From: Elysia marginata
Lineage: Eukaryota > Mollusca > Gastropoda > Plakobranchidae
Assembly (NCBI GenBank): GCA_019649035.1
Contig: BMAT01007031.1
Span: forward strand, 332,619-353,175
DNA length: 20,557 bases
Direction: 5' to 3'
Shown here: positions 20,303-20,557 of the stretch, piece by piece
Numbering within the stretch: the stretch's first letter is position 1
Layout of the letters: the number at the start of each line of letters is the position of its first letter
The notes under the pieces: model-generated
What the model saw: the letters and a program-made list of their open reading frames with translations, nothing else
Database searches by the model: none
Told to the model about the DNA's origin: nothing
Translations under genes and position numbers: made by a program

Positions 20303-20557
20303 TTTTATGATTATTGTCTTGAACTCGAACTTGATGCATCTCAGTGGACTATTTAACCCAAGTATTTTTTTCCTTTATTTTTTACATCTCCTAAGTAAAG
20401 TGAACCATACGAGTGAAAGCATTCCGAGAATTACCGTGTCTTGACGTTTTCATTTATTTTGTTACTGGTTTTTTATTTTTTTATTCTTGCTCTTTTCATC
20501 GCTTTACGACCATGAAACAGTTCGTAAGGTGTTTGCTTGTAACTGATTATGTCTGTG

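Overview
The window looks like non-coding DNA from an animal nuclear genome. It is AT-rich (about two thirds A+T by eye), has no dense coding or operon structure, carries many long microsatellites, has a 241-base assembly gap, and contains a tRNA-headed SINE. The SINE layout and microsatellite style would fit a mollusc such as a gastropod, but nothing here fixes the species. No complete gene can be supported. Most open frames are chance readings of simple repeats, giving runs of Ile, Met, Asn, Ser or Leu.

The one convincing gene fragment is at about 4.03-4.39 kb on the + strand. A TATAAAT box is followed about 62 bases later by a GC-rich, CpG-containing open frame. That frame encodes about 94-96 residues rich in His, Pro and Gly and ends in a cluster of overlapping splice donors. 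It reads as the first coding exon of a gene, most likely a developmental transcription factor or similar regulator. The DNA-binding domain would lie on a later exon. No convincing second exon is seen in the remaining 16 kb, so this sequence is most simply a long first intron.

Layout. 1-300 is a GC-richer, CpG-containing patch with a GCT repeat. 343-905 is a compound ATT/ATC/TTC microsatellite. 931-3900 is AT-rich and featureless. 4032-4388 holds the promoter and first exon. 4398-8770 is AT-rich with GA, ATC, TTG and CT arrays. 8776-8998 is a GC-rich block with a perfect 10-bp inverted repeat around a homeodomain-type core, a candidate conserved regulatory element. 9022-9410 holds opposed pyrimidine and purine tracts. 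9939-10004 is a short tandem duplication beside the N gap (10078-10318). 11204-11350 holds CTGT/CT/CTCA arrays. 11892-12180 is a diverged two-copy direct repeat. 13667-13703 is a GC-rich palindrome with a YY1-like site. 14756-15158 holds two AAT arrays. 16355-16585 is a promoter-like GC patch. 17209-17303 holds a palindrome and a possible tRNA relic. 18264-18592 is a minus-strand SINE.

If the first-exon reading is right, the GC-rich islands scattered through AT-rich DNA are candidate intronic enhancers of that gene. This is inference; cross-species alignment and RNA-seq would decide it. No new biological system can be claimed from this window.
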